From an uncultured Sedimentitalea sp. (lineage in GTDB: Bacteria > Pseudomonadota > Alphaproteobacteria > Rhodobacterales > Rhodobacteraceae): a stretch of DNA of 61,903 bases. This document shows, one piece after another, positions 59,205 to 61,903 of this stretch (position 1 is the first letter of the stretch; every line of letters starts with the position of its first letter). Location of the stretch: contig CANNGH010000007.1 of assembly GCA_947504115.1 (NCBI GenBank), positions 1-61,903 on the forward strand. The letters are read 5' to 3'. Below the pieces are notes generated by a model. The model saw only the letters and a list, made by a program, of their open reading frames with translations, made no database searches and was not told the origin of the DNA. A program made the translations under genes and the position numbers.

Positions 59205-59588
59205 TTATTCCGGGCTCCACGCCTCGTAATCGCTGCGTGGCACCGGATCGCGGCGGCGGATGGAACCCGGCGGAGCATAGGCCAGCGGCGTCCCGGTGAG
59301 GTTTTCAAGATGCGGCTTTTCCCAGACCTTGCGGACCAGAGGCTGTTCGCTGGGCGGTTCGTCCCAGGTGCGATGCAGCCAGCCGTGCCATTCGGGGCTG
59401 ATGCGGCTGGCCTCGATCTCGCCGTTGAAAATGACCCAGCGCTTGCTGTCATCGGCATTGCGATAGAACACGTTTCCCTGCGCATCCTCGCCCACCTTGG
59501 AGCCCTTGCGCCAGGTGAAAAGCTGGGTGTTCAGCGTCTGCCCGTTCCACCACGTAAAGGCGCGCAGAATTGTGTTCACGATACCCAT
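59205..59588 (-). CDS. NDUFA12-type NADH:ubiquinone oxidoreductase accessory subunit
   Basis: The 127-residue protein ([20 protein letters not shown]..., with [14 protein letters not shown] and [18 protein letters not shown]) is the bacterial homologue of mitochondrial complex I subunit B17.2/NDUFA12. It is one of the accessory subunits shared with alphaproteobacteria such as Paracoccus, and supports the class assignment. First gene of the NDUFA12-mlaD-DUF2155 run. Confidence 0.92.
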   Translation of the reverse strand: MGIVNTILRAFTWWNGQTLNTQLFTWRKGSKVGEDAQGNVFYRNADDSKRWVIFNGEIEASRISPEWHGWLHRTWDEPPSEQPLVRKVWEKPHLENLTGTPLAYAPPGSIRRRDPVPRSDYEAWSPE

Positions 59589-59669
59589 GGATGCCTCCGG
59601 CTGATCTCGCCCCTGATATGACCGATCCGCGCGCCGAGGTCCAGAGACAAGGGCGCGCAGAGTTTCGGC

Positions 59670-60053
59670 TCAGACGACGTTCTGCGGCGCAAGGGCGGTC
59701 ACCTCGATCTCGATCCGGTATTTCGGATCGATCAGACCGCACTCGATCATCGTCGCTGCCGGGCGGGCGTCACCGAAGGCTTCGGCCAGAACCGGCCAGC
59801 AGGCCGCGAAATCGTTCCGATCCGGCAACATGTAGGTCACGCGCACGACGTCCGACAGGGCGCAACCCGCCTTGGCCAGCACCGCCTCGATCAGGTCGAG
59901 CGCGGCGCGGCACTGCTCTGCCACATCAGGGGAAACCGGATCGCCCGGCGCCACCGTGCCCGACACATAGACCACACCGCCAGCGACGACAGCCCGGCTG
60001 TAACCGATCCTGTCCTCGTACTCGCTGCCCGACGAAAACCTGCGAATCGCCAT
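59670..60053 (-). CDS. RidA family deaminase
   Basis: The 127-residue protein fits the RidA/YjgF fold: VYVSGTVAPGD, then VRVTYMLPDRNDFAACWPVLAEAFGDARPAATMIECGLIDPKYRIEIEVTAL. The catalytic arginine normally near residue 105 of RidA appears replaced (DPKYRIEIEV keeps an arginine one register off), so imine hydrolysis is likely but not certain. It starts 3 bp after the clpX stop. Confidence 0.88.
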   Translation of the reverse strand: MAIRRFSSGSEYEDRIGYSRAVVAGGVVYVSGTVAPGDPVSPDVAEQCRAALDLIEAVLAKAGCALSDVVRVTYMLPDRNDFAACWPVLAEAFGDARPAATMIECGLIDPKYRIEIEVTALAPQNVV

Positions 60054-60056
60054 CCT

Positions 60057-61325
60057 TCAGCCGGCCGAGGCCGATCCCTTCTGCTCGTCGGCATAGATCA
60101 TCAGCGGCGCGGCATCCGATGTCACCGCCTCTTCGTTGACGACGACCTTGCTGACATTGTCCAGTGCCGGAAGATCGAACATCGTGTCCAGCAGGATGTC
60201 TTCCAGGATCGAGCGCAGGCCCCGCGCGCCGGTCTTGCGCGCGATCGCCCGCTTGGCGATCGCCTTCAGCGCGTCGTCGGTAAACTGAAGCTCGGTCTCT
60301 TCCAGTTCGAACAGCCGCTGATACTGCTTGACCAGCGCGTTCTTGGGCTGCGTCAGGATGGTGACAAGCGCATCCTCGTCCAGATCCTCAAGCGTGGCGA
60401 GAACCGGCAGGCGACCGACGAATTCCGGGATCAGACCGAATTTCAGCAGATCCTCGGGTTCGAGATCCTTGAAAATCTCACCGATGCCGCGGCTGTCATT
60501 GTCGCGGACATCCGCGCCGAAGCCCATGGCGCTGCCCTTGCCCCGCTGCGCGATGATCTTGTCCAGCCCGGCGAATGCACCGCCGCAGATGAACAGGATG
60601 TTGGTCGTATCCACCTGCAGGAATTCCTGCTGCGGATGCTTGCGCCCGCCCTGTGGCGGAACCGACGCGACGGTGCCCTCCATCAGCTTCAGCAGCGCCT
60701 GCTGCACGCCTTCGCCCGAAACATCGCGGGTGATGCTGGGGTTTTCCGACTTGCGCGTGATCTTGTCGACCTCGTCGATATAGACGATGCCCCGCTGCGC
60801 CCGTTCGACGTTGTATTCGCTGGATTGGAGCAGCTTGAGGATGATGTTCTCGACATCCTCGCCGACATAACCGGCCTCGGTCAGCGTGGTGGCATCGGCC
60901 ATGGTGAACGGCACATCCAGAATCCGCGCCAGCGTCTGCGCCAGCAACGTCTTGCCGCAGCCGGTGGGGCCGATCAGCAGGATGTTGGATTTCGCCAGCT
61001 CGATGTCGTTGCCGGCCTTCTGGGCGTGGTTCAGACGCTTGTAGTGGTTGTGCACCGCGACGGACAGCACGCGTTTGGCCATCGCCTGCCCGATCACGTA
61101 ATCGTCCAGAACGTTGCAGATATCCCTGGGTGACGGCACGCCATCGGTCGATTTCAGACCCGATGTCTTGGTTTCCTCGCGGATGATGTCCATGCAGAGC
61201 TCGACACACTCATCACAGATGAAGACGGTCGGTCCGGCAATCAGCTTGCGCACCTCGTGCTGGCTCTTGCCGCAAAAACTGCAATACAGCGTGTTCTTGC
61301 TGTCGCCACCTGAGTTCGTTGCCAT
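60057..61325 (-). CDS. clpX: ATP-dependent Clp protease ATP-binding subunit ClpX
   Basis: The 422-residue unfoldase has the N-terminal zinc domain (Cys15, 18, 37, 40), Walker A GPTGCGKT near 120, Walker [10 protein letters not shown] near 180, and sensor motifs. It unfolds tagged proteins and feeds ClpP; in alphaproteobacteria it drives CtrA turnover. Start chosen at [11 protein letters not shown]; an in-frame 21-codon extension has no RBS. Follows clpP by 139 bp. Confidence 0.97.
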   Translation of the reverse strand: MATNSGGDSKNTLYCSFCGKSQHEVRKLIAGPTVFICDECVELCMDIIREETKTSGLKSTDGVPSPRDICNVLDDYVIGQAMAKRVLSVAVHNHYKRLNHAQKAGNDIELAKSNILLIGPTGCGKTLLAQTLARILDVPFTMADATTLTEAGYVGEDVENIILKLLQSSEYNVERAQRGIVYIDEVDKITRKSENPSITRDVSGEGVQQALLKLMEGTVASVPPQGGRKHPQQEFLQVDTTNILFICGGAFAGLDKIIAQRGKGSAMGFGADVRDNDSRGIGEIFKDLEPEDLLKFGLIPEFVGRLPVLATLEDLDEDALVTILTQPKNALVKQYQRLFELEETELQFTDDALKAIAKRAIARKTGARGLRSILEDILLDTMFDLPALDNVSKVVVNEEAVTSDAAPLMIYADEQKGSASAG

Positions 61326-61464
61326 GATTAACCTTTCGGGCTTCGATTTTCGAGGTCGCCCCGCCGGTGCGGGACGTTTCGGCACCATGTAACGTGCAGT
61401 CTAGGCCAGCAACAGGGGCATAACAATCGCAAATTGGTCACCCCCCGGTTCGCCGGATGCGGCG

Positions 61465-61903
61465 TCACGCGTCGGGCGTGACGTCCTCGTGCTTGCCGCG
61501 GTTCTCGACGATTTCGTCGATATGGCCCCATTCCTTGGCCTCTTCCGGCGACATGAAGTTGTCGCGATCCAGCGCCTTTTCCACGGCCTTCTTGGTCTGG
61601 CCGGTATGTTTCACATAAATGTCATACAGCCGATCCTTCAGCTTCTGCGTCTCGGTGGCGTGAATCATGATGTCGCTGGCCTGACCCTGATAGCCGCCCG
61701 AGGGCTGGTGCACCATGATCCGGCTGTTGGGCAGCGAGAACCGCATGCCCGCCGCGCCACCCGCCACCAACAGCGAACCCATCGAGGCCGCCTGGCCGAT
61801 GCACAGCGTGCTGACCTTGGGTTTGATATACTGCATCGTGTCGTAGATCGACAGCCCCGAGGTCACGACACCGCCGGGCGAGTTGATGTAAAGGCTGATT
61901 TCC
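61465..61903 (-). CDS. clpP: ATP-dependent Clp protease proteolytic subunit (5' end outside window)
   Basis: The visible 145 codons cover [20 protein letters not shown] to the stop. The catalytic serine is in [13 protein letters not shown], the histidine in IMVHQPSGG and the aspartate near [14 protein letters not shown]. ClpP forms the double-heptamer protease chamber for ClpX and ClpA. The N-terminal part lies beyond 61903. Order clpP-clpX is the usual bacterial operon. Confidence 0.96.
   Translation of the reverse strand, partial: EISLYINSPGGVVTSGLSIYDTMQYIKPKVSTLCIGQAASMGSLLVAGGAAGMRFSLPNSRIMVHQPSGGYQGQASDIMIHATETQKLKDRLYDIYVKHTGQTKKAVEKALDRDNFMSPEEAKEWGHIDEIVENRGKHEDVTPDA

Overview
The window is high-GC DNA from an alphaproteobacterium, most likely of the Rhodobacterales (Roseobacter/Rhodobacter-type). 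The evidence is the gene content: DUF2312/GapR, an NDUFA12-type complex I accessory protein, DUF2155, MlaD, an aat-accC-accB group, a CbiZ-containing B12 salvage operon, a ScfR-type regulator, and an SOS box of the alphaproteobacterial direct-repeat form. Nearly every base is coding, and overlapping stop/start pairs (ATGA, TGATG, TAATG) are the rule. The placement is inferred from gene content only; there is no rRNA in the window.

Layout. 1-16.7 kb, minus strand: the translation/transcription super-operon secE-nusG-rplK-rplA-rplJ-rplL-rpoB-rpoC, then a single putative rhamnosyltransferase, then rpsL-rpsG-fusA-tuf (tuf cut by the left edge). Many of its intercistronic gaps hold perfect hairpins, including four loci of one 22-bp palindromic element. 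16.9-34.4 kb: an accessory block between secE and tRNA-Trp. It contains an SOS-boxed radical-SAM/UdgX DNA-repair pair, two MFS transporters, a GH9 glycoside hydrolase with two CBM2-like domains, a tightly overlapped seven-gene glycan/glycolipid operon, an mgtC-crp/fnr pair and a DUF421 membrane protein. 34.5-42.1 kb: tRNA-Trp and housekeeping genes (lysophospholipid acyltransferase, Bax-inhibitor protein, quinone oxidoreductase, XRE regulator, hisN, guaD, mgtE, gapR). 42.2-47.6 kb: a cobalamin riboswitch and btuB-btuF-btuC-btuD-cbiZ. 47.6-55.7 kb: small proteins, a DUF442 phosphatase-like protein, an orphan FliM/FliN-type protein, a symporter-fused histidine kinase operon, a ScfR-type regulator and a 3-hydroxybutyrate dehydrogenase. 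55.8-61.9 kb: accB-accC-aat facing DUF2155-mlaD-NDUFA12, then ridA, clpX and clpP (cut by the right edge).

How the genes work together. The most interesting candidate for an undescribed system is the seven-gene operon at 25.5-32.3 kb. It has a cellulose-synthase-like processive glycosyltransferase, three more glycosyltransferases, a PIG-L deacetylase, a NodS-like methyltransferase and an acyl-CoA dehydrogenase-like protein, with a cellulase-family hydrolase just downstream. This set parallels the enzyme logic of Nod-factor synthesis (polymerise, deacetylate, methylate, lipid-modify) but uses different protein families; its product cannot be deduced from sequence. The best-supported regulatory finding is a perfect GTTC-N7-GTTC LexA site directly upstream of the radical-SAM/UdgX pair. 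No integrase, transposase, CRISPR array or prophage gene was seen.
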